This document shows, in pieces, positions 12,692 through 24,206 of a DNA stretch of 64,000 nt. The notes under the pieces were generated by a model. The model saw nothing but the letters and a program-made list of their open reading frames with translations, made no database searches and was not told the origin of the DNA. This DNA comes from Wolfiporia cocos (lineage: Eukaryota > Basidiomycota > Agaricomycetes > Polyporales > Phaeolaceae). A program made the translations under genes and the position numbers. Location: the NCBI GenBank assembly GCA_029448655.1, contig JACCLO010000008.1:1240001-1304000 (forward strand), written 5' to 3'. Every line of letters starts with the position of its first letter. The first letter of the stretch is position 1.

Positions 12692-13698
12692 TGTTATGGT
12701 CTGCACAGGGACTACTGAATATCCTTACTGATGCCTCACTGGAGAGAAGGACTTAGCGTTCAACTGCTTTATCGTGCGCCTTATTCTAGGGATCCCCACT
12801 CAACCGGTAACCCTCTTTTCATGTACAACAGCCCTATGCCCATAGTCCTGCGGCGTATCAGATTCTAGTTGATATCTTGTGTCTAACCACAGGGTTCTTA
12901 CGTTTCAGCCATTGTTGTGCTCAACCGCAATGCTTCGTGTTTGTTATCTTAGCACGCTAGCCTTACAGACTTAGTGGTAGCTGACACAGACTTGCCTGTG
13001 TCTCTACGTGCTACCGCCGTCGTCCTAATCCCTATGATATCACCTTGTAGTTACAAGTTGAGGTGTTGTGATCAGACCCCAGGCTAGCAGTCAAGGAGGG
13101 GGGGAGTCACAGTCGCAGTCGCAGACATAGAGGTTAAGGATTAAGCCAGGGACACACCCCTATGTGAGATTGACAACTCTGAGCTGTAAGGCTCAGAGCG
13201 AGTAGGTATATATACATGCGGATGCTACACTAATGAGATCGCGACCAGCCCTAAAGGCATGGTCTGTGTGCAGCGTATGTAATCTACCGCTTATGTAATG
13301 TTATCAAGTACCTACTACATGTGACCATCAGAGGGGGCAGGCGCATAGCCGTTACACTACCACAACCAGGTCATGTGATATAAAGGACCTTAGTACCTAA
13401 GTTCGAGCCCAAGGGGGGTGGTACCTACATGTTGCAGAGAAATCTGTGACAGTAGCAGTACCAAGGACACTATGACCCTGATTATAGGATCACCTGATGT
13501 AAATACCAGTCGAGTTCCTCAGCTCAACCTTGTTGAATTACAAGGATCTTATATTCATTCTCAAAGACTTAAGCAATTAAGTCTGCAGCTTGTATATCAA
13601 CGCTCTGACTCTGCCGAGTCTGACAAGTAGTGCACTACTTGCTACACTGAGTAATTTGACTTAGTTAATTCAGCTGAACGGATATTCAATCCATAACA
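12692..13698 (+). mobile_element. Younger family A LTR nested in the old one, TSD TCAAC
   Basis: TGTTATGGTCTGCACAGG...CAATCCATAACA, flanked by TCAAC at 12687-12691 and 13699-13703. It is itself split at GTAGC by a family B element (12982-13451). Net length is 532 bases. Compared with the copy at 11871 it lacks about ten bases that include the TATATAA box, so it should be promoter-dead. Confidence 0.87.
12982..13451 (-). mobile_element. Family B element nested in a family A LTR, TSD GTAGC
   Basis: 470 bases, TGACACAGACTTGCCTGTGT...AAATCTGTGACA, with GTAGC at 12977-12981 and 13452-13456. The family hairpin is present with paired changes (CTCTGAGC at 13177-13184, GCTCAGAG at 13191-13198), followed by TATATATACATG. 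It is the youngest layer of the nest. Confidence 0.87.
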
Positions 13699-13721
13699 TC
13701 AACTATGGTACGAAACATGTT

Positions 13722-14145
13722 TGTCACAGATTTTACGACGTACGTACTAACGTCCAAGTCGGACCGCTGGTAATATGTGACGTCCCAAGGTAACGCAATG
13801 CTTGAGACACCAGACTAGCACGCAGAGGAAGTAGCGTTGAATCTGAGGGGACACGCCCCCATAGATAGGATGAAGAGTCTGAGGTGTAAGACCTCAGACG
13901 TAGTAGTTTAAGTACATGCGCTGCAGCAGTCAATAGTATGGCTACCCTAAAGTAAGAGGCCCGAGCGTAACTACGACGACGCTCTATCAGGTGATGTGCT
14001 TACGTAAGTAATGCGCTAACTACTAAGGACCTAAGGGGAGTGGGTGTTATGCGCGTATCCACTAGGCTACGGCTATATACGGGTCATGTGATAACTAACC
14101 GGGGTTTCCTGGGTTCGATCCAGGGGAGGGGCAATATCTGTGACA
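13722..14145 (-). mobile_element. Family B element nested in the old family A LTR, TSD ATGTT
   Basis: 424 bases, TGTCACAGATTTTACG...AATATCTGTGACA, with ATGTT at 13717-13721 and 14146-14150. It holds the hairpin GTCTGAGGT (13877-13885)/ACCTCAGAC (13891-13899), a weak TACATG box, ACCCTAAAGTA and the T-arm-like CCTGGGTTCGATCCAGG (14108-14124). It is rich in CG, which suggests a recent insertion. Confidence 0.86.
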
Positions 14146-14487
14146 ATGTTTCAGCCACTGTTGCACACAACCGCAACAATCCCCCTTGATATTCTATCAT
14201 ACTAGCCTTATGGGCTTAGTGGTAGCAGTACCAAGGACACTATGACCCCATTCCATAGTCAACAATATATAAACCCATGTACACACTGGCCAAGCTCTTC
14301 AGCTTGACCTTGTTGTGTAACAAGGATCTTATACTCGTTCTCAAACTTTGGTCACCAAGCTCAGCCAGTATAAATTGATGCTCTGACTCTGCAAAAGCTT
14401 TCTAGAGTCAATGAGTAGTGTGCTACTTGAACATGCTAAGTAAACTTGCATAGTTGACTTAGCTAAATGGATATTCGATCTGTAACA

Positions 14488-15951
14488 CCTAAGCCTAACC
14501 TACCCTAACCATGTGACTAGTTCTAAGGTCAGTCCAGAACTCTGGCTAATGCCAAGTGGTGGAGCTATATGGTTGCAGCAGCTATTAATAGCATAATATG
14601 CAGCTTAGCTAATATTTGTTCCTAATGCAGTCTTATCCCTAGTAACATGACATGCCAGGTATGGCATGCTTATGTAGTACTATCCCACAATCATGTGTTG
14701 TGGCTGGAGCCTTGGGTGCTTAAGTCCATCACATGTATGGGTGTCTAAAATGATATGGGTATCATTTGAAAGCTATCCTCAAGGTATCACAGGACACACC
14801 ATAGACCCAATGCAATGTGCCATTGAATGGTGCTTTAGCCACCCCTCAACAGGGATACAACAACAGCTTGGCTGTCATGTTGGGTCCAGCTACTTATGCT
14901 AGTGGATTTCCCACACTTTTGTACTTGTAGCACTTGTTGCCCTAGCCACTCTGTAACGTCACATTTTATAGTACCTTAGTGCTTTATGCACCCTTTAAGC
15001 TGACATAGGGTGTCAGGCTAGTATCTCTTAGGGTTATTACAACAGCAAGCCATTTCCATGACACAAGGGCTATCCAATGGCATCTATGAGAGAGGTCCAT
15101 TCTGTGATGGCAATGAAGTAGAAAATGAGTAAATCCAGTTGAAACTGTGACAGCTCAATGTTGGCACTTCAGAGCCTAGTTGGCTGGATAACAATACCTG
15201 CTCCAGTCCCAGTAATGTTTCCCACACAGTTCATGATCAGGACAGTGCCTACAGAAAATACAGTTGATGTTGCACCTTGTTCTCATTTACAGCTTCCCAA
15301 AGTATGCTAGATTGAGTTCTTCAGAAATTTGAACCCAAGATCTGGTGGCTTAGTAGTTACCACATGATGCTTACATAAAGATGCTGAACTTAGCAAGCAT
15401 TTCCTTCTTGTATATTTCATAATAATTCCTTTTGTGCTCACCAAGGCCCTCAGAGAAGTAAGCAACCAGATACCATAGGCTGTCATCACCCAATTGCTTG
15501 AGGACAGCTCCAGTTGCAAAGTCCAAAGAATTGCATTCAATCCAGAACAGGTTGGTGTTGCCAGGGATCTTGTCACAGTTTTTCTGGGATTCAAACTCTC
15601 AACACTATGTGTCGACCATGTGACATTAGCACTGAAAATGGCTCAGATCCAGTCACATGACAGGGTTTCTTACATAATGCATGCACATGCAACTGTTACA
15701 CAGACTGGGGAAACCAGCTGAGATGGGCCTGCTATATAGCTGCTAGGCCTGTTTGGTCTTGTGTACCCTAAATATCTGCAATAGTGTATTATAAAGGACT
15801 AACTACAAATTTACAATGTCATACAGACAATTAATTTTTTGACTACTCATATAATGAGTCTTAGTGTTCAACTGCCCTGTGCTGTGCTGTCCCTAGCTGT
15901 CCCTGTTCAACCAGGGCACCATTTCAGGTCTATCAACCCTATGCCCTCTGT
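14488..15951. other. CpG-poor repeat-derived sequence, no gene
   Basis: No supported coding region; open frames are under 100 codons. About 15815-15951 is the left part of a further degenerate family A LTR that hosts the insertion at 15952; its right part continues after 16471. Confidence 0.45.
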
Positions 15952-16466
15952 TGTTACAATATCATGCAGATGATTATTTTTTAAGTACTCATACAACAAT
16001 AATTAGCATTCAACTACCCACACTGTGTGGTGCTATAGCTGGCCTTCTTCAACCAAGGCCTTGTTTCATGTCCATCAGCCCTCTAGCTGCCTTCCATGTC
16101 TAACCACAGGGCACATTGCATTTCAACCACTGTTGCATTCAACAGCAGCATTCCTATCTGTTGATTGTATGATAGTAGCATACATAACTCCATGGACTTC
16201 ATAGTAGCAGTACCAAGGACACTATGACCCTGACAATTCAATAGCAGTACATAACCTCCTGTACATACTAGTCAAGCTCTGTAGGTTAACCTTGCTATTC
16301 TAACAAGGGTCTTATATTTGTTCTCAAACTTGGGTGACAAAGCTCTGCAAATATATTCAAGTTATAGCTCTCAGATAGCAACCTTCAAGCAGGCAAGCAG
16401 TGTGCTACTTGCCACACTGAATATCTTGCCTGAATATATAGTTGAGTGGATATTTGATCTGTAACA
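15952..16466 (+). mobile_element. Old family A solo LTR, TSD TCTGT
   Basis: 515 bases, TGTTACAATATCATGC...TTTGATCTGTAACA, flanked by TCTGT at 15947-15951 and 16467-16471. It lacks CG dinucleotides almost entirely, unlike the young copies, and reads as their C-to-T-decayed relative. It sits inside yet another family A remnant. Confidence 0.85.
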
Positions 16467-16496
16467 TCTGTTCCATACTTACTGTGGTTTCCAGCT

Positions 16497-16718
16497 GTTA
16501 TGGGTTGAATACCCAGTAACAAAGTATCTATACAAGAGTATTCAGTGTTGCAAAGTGCTGCTGCACTTGCCTTGCCTAGGACCTAAGTTCTAGAGTCTTT
16601 AAGGCTCAGTTATTTCACAGATCTAGGTTTCCCTAGTTTGAGAATGGATATATGACATTGTTTATACAACAAGTTGTTACAAGATAACACTTACTATGTT
16701 TCTACATTGGTAGAAGGA
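16497..16718. repeat. Decayed family D LTR end
   Basis: TGTTATGGGTTGAATACCC at 16497 matches the start of the intact family D LTR at 18422 (TGTTACGGGTCGAATACCC) except that both CG sites have become TG. Only the terminal part can be followed. Confidence 0.45.
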
Positions 16719-17296
16719 TGTCACAGAATGGCCCAGGGCGTTCCGACATCCCTCGCTGGTACTGCAAAGCGCCCCTAGGTGTGGGGCTAACTCTTTATTT
16801 ACTCATGTTTCCTCCTCGTCCACTCCCAGTTATCTTATCAGACCACCTGACCCACTAGATCAGCACTGTAGGGTAGCACACACCTCAGGTACTCACCTTA
16901 TGGTCACACTAGGTACATGTTATGTTACAGTAGTTACTAGTCATGTGCCCTCCTAGTTACTGCGCATGGGCCGTCACTTTAGGGCTAGACATTTAGGTAG
17001 CTACCTCATGTATAAGCACAATGGATGAGGACTTACATCCTCATCCTTGAGATTCTCAACAACTGGGCTTGACCCCTTACATTCTCACCTCTCTGTGTGC
17101 GCCTGCCTTGTTGCTCCAACCCTCTCTCCTTCAACATCTTGCTAGACTGGTTAAGTCGACCTTAGGGCCTGGGAAGGGCGTGGGACTCCCTTTGCCACTT
17201 ACCCTCTGGTTCACCACTGGTCCACCTGGCAGTTGCTCGACAGGTGTTATGGGTCCCCGGCAGGGCCAGTCTCACAGATGTGGTATGTCTGTGTCA
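16719..17296 (+). mobile_element. Family B element, TSD AAGGA
   Basis: 578 bases, TGTCACAGAATGG...TGTCTGTGTCA, flanked by AAGGA at 16714-16718 and 17297-17301. In this orientation CATGTATAAG is followed by a hairpin GATGAGGA...TCCTCATC (about 17022-17047), the same order as in the other copies read from their transcribed strand. A 94-codon frame inside (17069) is not supported. Confidence 0.85.
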
Positions 17297-17301
17297 AAGG
17301 A

Positions 17302-18421
17302 CTTTAATTATGTGAAGCAAGTAAAGGCAAGCAGATGTGGTAGCAGGAGCTAATGAACAAAGTGAATAGATCTGAGGACTCTAGTCGCTCAGGATGTAGT
17401 TTATAAACATGTGGTATAGTCCCCCTGATACAAGGTGGGACCTATGGTACTAGTAGGGTGTATGTACCAGTAATGATATAATCCGAAGCTTGTGATAATG
17501 ATAGTTAGTAGGGCCAAGGGAAATCCAAGGCATATCAGTCAGCATATGAGTAATACATGTGACATGAGATATGGAATGCAGTTGAATGTGATTGAAGGTT
17601 GTGGAGCCTTTGCAAATGTTCTGGACGGAGTGTGTTCTAGGCTATGCTTATGTAATACAGAGTAGATAGTTCGGCTTGTGCGGCTATGTATTTAAGTAGT
17701 GACTTGTAGATGGATAAGTTGAGAGATGCTTGTAGAAATACAAGGAAAATGCATAAAAATAGGAAAAAATCTGTGACACAAGGTCAAGCTGAAGAACTGG
17801 ACCAGTAAATACAGGATTTTATATATGTTAGCCAGTGTCCTGTGTCTTACACATCCCTGATGTTACCAGTACCATTGTCACAATTTTCTGTGATGTTGTC
17901 TATAAAGATTTGTTTTAGTCTTTACCAGGAGTCGAACTCACGGCTTCACGACTAGGAGACACGTGACATCCCTATTGGCGTCACAGTACTTACTGGAGAT
18001 AATGCACATCTCTTACAGATAAGATAGTACATTAGATAAGTGTTCTAGGTCCTGACTCGTAGGCGTGCACACACAGCCCGCGTTGCTTTAGGGTAGACAA
18101 TATGGCCTTTGGTTATGGCACTCCTGATGTACATATAAGCTTGGGTCTTGAGGTGTTCTTGCCTCAGACCTTTTAATCTCAACTTTGGGGCTTAGGCCCT
18201 CCATTGCTTGTTATCCCCTGCTGTGCTCCTTGAATACTCGCTAGTCTGTTGAAGTACCTCAACCTAGCCTTAGGGACTAGTGACCCCTTTGTCAACTTAG
18301 TCTTGGGAGTCAGGCTTGGAGTGGGATGTTGGCATTGAGGGATGACCCTAGAGTTTTGGGTCAACCATATGTAACAATGCTATGAGTACAGCATACCAGG
18401 AATTGGACTAAGGGTACAGGG
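17302..18421. other. Unresolved repeat fragments
   Basis: Contains family A leader pieces (17770-17870) and a reversed family B piece with a tRNA T-arm-like stretch (about 17929-17950). No gene; I do not call the T-arm-like piece a tRNA because no acceptor or D arm is present. Confidence 0.4.
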
Positions 18422-19133
18422 TGTTACGGGTCGAATACCCGTTCGTATATTCGAGTCGCGAATATAGATTGTTCTTCTGCACGTAGGCTCGTTGCCGTGT
18501 GCAAGGCAAATACTTGTTAGATGCCTTTAAGTCCTAAGTGAGATTCCTAGGAGATCGGTTGATATCCAATACGCGTTAGAGGATATAGTCTGTTTCGGAG
18601 TGCGAGTTAAGTAGAATATTAAACTCGCCTAAGTCCGAGAAGTCTGTGTGCACTTCAAGGACTTAGTCGTTCGGTTGCTCGAGCGAGAAATACTGAGCGT
18701 AGTTTTCTACGTTTGAGAACGAGTATAAGACTTCTTGTTTGTACAACAAGGTCGAGCTGAAGAGCTTCGACAGTAGATACATGAGTTTATATACTACGTT
18801 AGGTTTTAGGGGTCAAGTCCATCCCAGATGTCACCGCTACTATCTACGCTATAGTACCAAACGTTTGATAAGTACGGAGTGATATATCTGAAATGATAGA
18901 TAGAAATGGAGATGGCGGTTGAACGCCATCTATCAACTGCGAGATGATAAAGATGAAACGGTGGCAGAGTTGGATCTGCCAAAAGTGAAACGCGCCCTTC
19001 ATGCTAGTACATCTGGGGATACGCCCAGTAGAGTCACGAGTAGCCAGGGGGTTGGTTGCGCAACAAGTCCCTGTATTGTATTCGCTCGGTGGTGAGTTCT
19101 GTTGATATTCGAAAAATCAAAATAACCGTAACA
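18422..19133 (-). mobile_element. Family D solo LTR, CG-rich, TSD CAGGG
   Basis: 712 bases, TGTTACGGGTCGAATACCCG...AAAATAACCGTAACA, with CAGGG at 18417-18421 and 19134-19138. It shares its core (GAGAACGAGTATAAGAC and the AACAAGG / AAGAGCTT stem-loops) with family A, so the two families are related. TATATAAAC reads on the - strand. CG sites are intact throughout, marking it as the youngest LTR in the window. Confidence 0.88.
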
Positions 19134-19285
19134 CAGGGTACAGGTGAAACAATAGATAAGAATGATGGGGTTGAGCCTATCGTATCAGTGGCATGACAGG
19201 CACCACAGTTGGGTGTAGTGTGAGACTAGAAGTCTGATAACTATGTAGCAATGAAGATGAAACAATGGACACAGAACAGGGTGTG

Positions 19286-20365
19286 TGACACAGACCTACT
19301 GTCTGTGTGACTGGCTCAGCCGGGAACCCTCTAACCCTGAGACCACTGCTACCATCGAGGGTGAGGCACTACTACAAGGTCACTCAGACCCCCCAGTCTA
19401 GCAAGTGAGAGAGAGTGTGTGTCGTCGTTGAACCAGCATGTGCAGAACGAGAAGGAAAGGGTCCAATGCCCAGTTGCCAAGAATCTTAGATGACACAGAC
19501 TTACCAGTCTGTACAACCGGCCTACCAGGACAGGGGACTCATCTAACATGAGATGCAAGTCGGTGGCAGAGGATCTTCCATGATGCAAAGAGAGCCTCCC
19601 CAGACGAGCGAGACAGAGGAGAGAGAGAGAGACAGAGCCCACCACGCCAGCATCACACAAACATTGAGAGAAAGAGGGCCTAAGCCCCATTGCCGAGAAT
19701 CTTAGAGATGAGGTATAAGACCTCATCTCATCGTACTTATATACATGAGTAGCTAGCCAGTAATGGCTGCCCTAAAGTACCGGCCTGAGTGCAGTAACTA
19801 AGAGACCACATGATGAGGTAAATACTGTAACGTAACATGTACATACTGTGACCGTGATGTGAGTACCTGAGGCACACACTACCCTACAGCGCTAATCTAC
19901 TAGGTCAGGTGCCTGGTAAGATATCTAGGGAGAGATGCGGAGGAAATCTGTAAGTAAGGCATTAGCCACACACCCAGCAGCTCCTTTGCATAACAGATAA
20001 GGGATGTTGTAGAACCCCCTAACGGGCAGTTCTGTGACATTAGGAATGAGGTTGTAAGACCTCATCTGCCCTACTTATATACATCAGTAGTTGACCGGTA
20101 ATGGTCGCCCTAAAGATCTGGCCTATGTGCAGTATCTAAGAGACCATGTGATAACCTAACTACAGTGACAATGTATGTAACTAAGTAACGGGACGTGACC
20201 GTGATGTGAGTAAGTAAAGCATGTGCCTACCCAGAAGGCACAGGTGACTGGTCAAGGCACTAGACTAAAGTGAAGGGAAAGAATGTAGAGGTGGGTGTGA
20301 CTATACACGGATCTTCACCTACTGCAGTAAAACATCTGGGGAAATGCACAGATAAATCTGTGACA
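19286..20365 (-). mobile_element. Family B element split by another family B copy, TSD GTGTG
   Basis: TGACACAGACCTACTGTC...ATAAATCTGTGACA, flanked by GTGTG at 19281-19285 and 20366-20370. The copy at 19491-20039 is inserted at TTAGA. The uninterrupted order of this subtype can be checked against the outer copy at 28360. Confidence 0.85.
19491..20039 (-). mobile_element. Family B element nested in family B, TSD TTAGA/TTAGG
   Basis: 549 bases, TGACACAGACTTACCAGTCTG...GGGCAGTTCTGTGACA. Flanks TTAGA (19486-19490) and TTAGG (20040-20044) match at four of five bases. The family hairpin is at 19706-19728, then TATATACATG at 19738-19747 and CCCTAAAGTA. Confidence 0.8.
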
Positions 20366-20370
20366 GTGTG

Positions 20371-21129
20371 GTTGAATACACCACAGCTAAGTGCAAGGCA
20401 GTGCAAGTGGTTGAGCACTAAGTTCCCCTGTCTTTGGGGGCAGCTGAAAGAAATGAAAATATCAACCACACCTAATATTGTAACACTAGCCATCTTCCAT
20501 GTCTAACCATGGATTGTATCATGCTCCTAAACCAGCTGTTGCTGCAGTGTTCTCATTCCAATAGTCATGGTCACACTAAATGCTCATCATATAATAAAGG
20601 GACGACCATTGTGTGGGAACTGCCATGTGCTTTTCCACGTGTGCCACGTGCTGTCCATCGTCCCATAGGGCTTGCGCCACTGACCCGGGGAGTTGGCCAG
20701 TGATTTCCATGCCCGGCGCCTGCAAGGCACACATTCAAATCCCTTCAATGAAAACTCATGTTTCGTGTGTCCTCCCTGTGCTGTGCCATGGGGATTTTGT
20801 AGCTATTGTAATATAGATGGCCTGTACTGTAGATACCCACCAGAAAATTGCGATAAATTAAGAGAATTCAGGGAGCTTTTTGAGGCACCATATTTGTGGA
20901 CACAATGTTACAAGCAAAGCGATGACAACACCGAGCATCAGCGAGGTGGAGGAAGTGGCTGAGCGGGCAGAGAATAAAGGACAGAAGAGGCAGGTGCAGC
21001 AGGGTGATCACACACCCAGGGGGTTGGGTGAACTCACAATGTCTCCATCCAATATGTTTTTCCCTTATTCTATTAGTTATCACACTTAAGTGACAATTGA
21101 CAATTGTGGCGAAGCCACGGGTAATTAAA
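20371..21129. other. Repeat-derived DNA with short frames, no supported gene
   Basis: Several overlapping frames under 90 codons (for example 20693-20962) are cysteine-rich by chance reading and match no domain I know. A GTGGC-GAA-GCCAC hairpin at about 21106-21118 precedes the fold-back element. Confidence 0.4.
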
Positions 21130-22468
21130 CTCATCATGTATAATCACACGAAAATTTACTGTATTGGTCAGGAGTAAGGGAAGGAGAACACTCCAGGATG
21201 GCTGGCCCAATTGGTCATCACGTGCACTTAGTGGGCACTCTCAAACAATGTTTTTGGCACATTCACAACTCACAATTAACATAACCCCACTGTGGGTGCA
21301 TGTGAGTTGAGAAGCAGAGTACATGCACCCCAGCACTCAAGTGCTCACAGCACACAGTGTGCACATACTCTTCATGCATACAATTAAAAGAGTAATTTGG
21401 TTTCCATCTACTTCAGTAATACAGATGCAATGCACTCACCATGAGGTGCATATGACATAAGTGCAGTTCCAAGTCTGCTGCTTTCAGTTCATCATGGCTT
21501 TATCCCCCAAGCAATTTCTTCATATCCTTCAGGCATTCCACAAAACAAACACATTGATACCAGCATTCAGCAGCTGAAGGCATATTTGTGAATGACTGAG
21601 AAAAAGTGCACGTGCATGCTTTGAGCACTCAAGTGCTAGGGCACACATACTCCACTGCTCAACTCACATGCACCCACAGTGGGGTTATGTTAATTGTGAG
21701 TTGTGAATGTGCCAAAAAAGTTGTTCGAGAGTTCCCACTAAGTGCACATGATTGACACAGAAACCTCTGTGCCCACCGTGCAACAGGACACACCCTAACT
21801 CTCTATTCCTCCACCCTTCAAAGTAGGAGAACAAAAGGGACATCACTATTGAGCAATGCCGCAAATGTCCATAGATAGGTGTTGTAAGTCATTGAGTTAT
21901 CAAGCCACCGCTTCAGCTAACAGGCCCCCCAGACAAGCAGTATTAGAGTGCAATGAATAGGACTGAGGTCAAGTTGCACAGCACGCAGCAAGAAATGAGG
22001 TGACCAGGGGACACACCCCCTAGGCCGAAATACTAAGTCTGAGGTGTACCTCAGACACTACTCTAGTATATATACATGCCATCACACTAGCTATGCTAAG
22101 ACTACCCTAAAGTACCTTGTGTGCATGCTGTCGCTAGGTAAGTATGTTTACATACACCAGAGAGACTATTAGTAAGTATATATGACATGAATGTGGGTGT
22201 TGTCATGTGAGCACCTACAACTATCTAATCTAATCAGTACTAGTGCTTAGACAATCAGTGGGTGCTGTGGATGTCTCTAGGTGCATGTCCAAAGGGCATG
22301 GGTGCTCAACCCAAGAAGTATATTTATGCAATAAACCTAGGAAAAATGGTAACATATGAGTGGTAAAAACTGTGACAGTGATGGCCAGTTAGGCCAGCCA
22401 TCCTGGAGCGTTCTCCTCCCCTTACTCCTGACCAATATGGTAATTTTTCCGTGATTATACATAATGAG
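21130..22468. mobile_element. Fold-back element with arms of about 200 bases
   Basis: The left end CTCATCATGTATAATCAC and right end GTGATTATACATAATGAG are inverted copies. The arms continue through GGTCAGGAGTAAGG, GCACTTAGTGGG, GGCACATTCACAACTCAC and TGGGTGCATGTGAGTTGAG (left about 21130-21340, right 21640-21752 plus 22378-22468). The right arm is split by a family B element. No coding frame and no clear target duplication were found, so the class is unknown (MITE or fold-back type). Confidence 0.65.
21753..22377 (-). mobile_element. Family B element inside the fold-back arm, TSD ATGAT/GTGAT
   Basis: 625 bases, TGACACAGAAACCTCTGTG...AAAAACTGTGACA. Flanks ATGAT (21748-21752) and GTGAT (22378-22382) match at four of five bases. 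Contains GGGGACACACCCCC, the hairpin GTCTGAGGTGTACCTCAGAC, TATATATACATG and ACCCTAAAGTA. Confidence 0.8.
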
Positions 22469-22539
22469 CATTTAGTGTAGTTATGACTATTAAAGCAAGA
22501 ACACTCCGGTGACAGCTGGTTTTAGGAGCCTGGGATTGT

Positions 22540-22898
22540 ATCATGTTTCAGCCACTGTTGTGCCCAACTGCAACATTCCTATCTGTCAATCATACAGCAA
22601 CAACATACATAACTCCATGGACTTGATGGTAGTAGTACCATGGACACTGTGACCTTGAATACTACGTAGTGGTATATAAACCCATGTATTTACTGGCAGA
22701 GCTCTCTAGCTTGACCTTGTTGTTCCAATAAGGGTCTTATATTTGCTCTCAAGCTTGGGAAACTAAGCTCAGCAAATATATTTCAGTTCTAGCTCTAAAC
22801 CAACAATCTTAATTTTAGAGCAGACAAGTAGTGCACTACTTGCAACACTAACTACCTTGCATTAGATATTTAGCTGAATGAATATTCAATCTGTAACA
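22540..22898 (+). mobile_element. Old family A LTR, 5' end lost
   Basis: From TTTCAGCCACTGTTG to the family end TTCAATCTGTAACA (22898), with GGTATATAAACCC and the tandem leader stem-loops. CG sites are gone. The left end and target duplication cannot be found. Confidence 0.6.
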
Positions 22899-22992
22899 AC
22901 AAGACTCAGTAGTAGTCTGGGACGAACATGCAGCAAACCCAATGCAACACGTCTATGAGTGGTGTTATAGACCACTCCCCCAAAAGGGCTAC

Positions 22993-23592
22993 TGTCACAG
23001 ATTTATCTGTGGCATATCTAGGCACCTTTTTGCTTGTTTTTAAGGCTTATTCTGCGCCTTCTAGGTGCCCCTACAGCCTTAGCGCCCGTACTGGCGCTAG
23101 GCCCAACAGCAGTGCGCCTATCTGTTCTCCTTAGCGCTTTAGCCCCCGGCCCGTGCCCCGTGCCAGGACCAGTGCCCAGTCACATGGTAGATAGTCATTA
23201 TGCTTATGCATCAGCCCAGATCCCCGGCCCGGTAGTTATGTGCTGACATCTTATGATTATGGGACTAGGTAGTTACCGCGCACAGACCGTGCCTTTAGGG
23301 CCGGCTGTCCACCTTAGAGTAGCGGCTGCCTACATGTATATATGCCCATGCATTCTGAGGGCCACTCCTCAGAACTAGTAATCTCGGCCGCAGCCTCGAT
23401 CTGAGGTTGGCATGCCATTCTACCCATCTCCTCTTAGCGAGTGAAGCTCCATCTTAGAGCACAGCTCCTCTGCATATGCTTGCTAGACTGGGGGGTTCTC
23501 CCTCCACCTTTACATCTGTCCTGTCTAGGGCTATTACGCAGGCTACAGGACTTAGGGTCATAGGGGTATGGGCCCTGGTACGTTCTGTGTCA
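22993..23592 (+). mobile_element. Family B element inserted in a family E piece
   Basis: TGTCACAGATTTATC...GTTCTGTGTCA, containing ATGTATATATGC and CTTTAGGGC in the order seen at 16719. The left flank (AAAAGGGCTAC) is the family E module. The right flank does not repeat GCTAC, so the right end is uncertain (a second TTCTGTGACA lies at 23619-23628). Confidence 0.5.
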
Positions 23593-24206
23593 ACCTGTAC
23601 TGGGATAAGTCAAGAACCGTTCTGTGACAATCAGCACAGGATTTGTGTAGGACTAGGAGACTGAACCACTTTTGTGCAGGCTAGATGAATTACATGCAAG
23701 CTAGGAAAATTTGAATCTAATCTGCTCCTAATTTCTCTAAATTAGCAAATTCAATGTCTCCTGATATCATTACTCAATGATACTACATGCTCTACCTAGG
23801 ATACTTGGTTGACAGACATTCAATCTGTAACTGTGGGTCAGGCAATCTAGGTGGGAATACGGCTTCAGTTGTGGCAAGCCACTGTGTTATGGACCTAAGC
23901 ACAAATACTGCGAGTACATTGGAATAGGAGCATGCCGGAAAAAGTGCAATATGACCTACAGGCTTTAGCTACATTGAATGAGGCGAGCCGGGGTGATGTG
24001 AATAATTTTGTATGTACTGGGGTCATAATCAAATCACACACAGATAGGGTAACACCACTGACTAGTGTGCCAACATCTGACTTACTGGCACAAGGCAATT
24101 GGTCAGGCCATGCCAGTACTTGCACTCAAATAGCACTCTCATAAGCCTGATTGGACATGATGTGACACTGTCTCATAAAATGATACTTTGCTGAGAAGGA
24201 CATTGA

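Larger units (their letters stand above)
12498..14487 (+). mobile_element. Old family A LTR, split by two later insertions, TSD CCTAA
   Basis: The left end TGTTATGGTGGTG (12498) and right end CTGTAACA (14487) are flanked by CCTAA at 12493-12497 and 14488-14492. Removing the elements at 12692-13698 and 13722-14145 leaves a continuous but diverged family A LTR, readable in the same order as the uninterrupted old copy at 15952-16466. It retains AATATATAAACC and the tandem stem-loops AAGCTCTTCAGCTT and CCTTGTTGTGTAACAAGG. It is the oldest layer of a three-level nest. Confidence 0.85.

Noticed and set aside
17929..17950. Possible tRNA gene from GAGTCGAACTC
   Set aside because: Only a T-arm-like hairpin is present; it belongs to a reversed family B fragment.
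20613..20962. Cysteine-rich short frames as a zinc-finger gene
   Set aside because: Cysteine spacing fits no known finger and overlapping frames give equally cysteine-rich readings.
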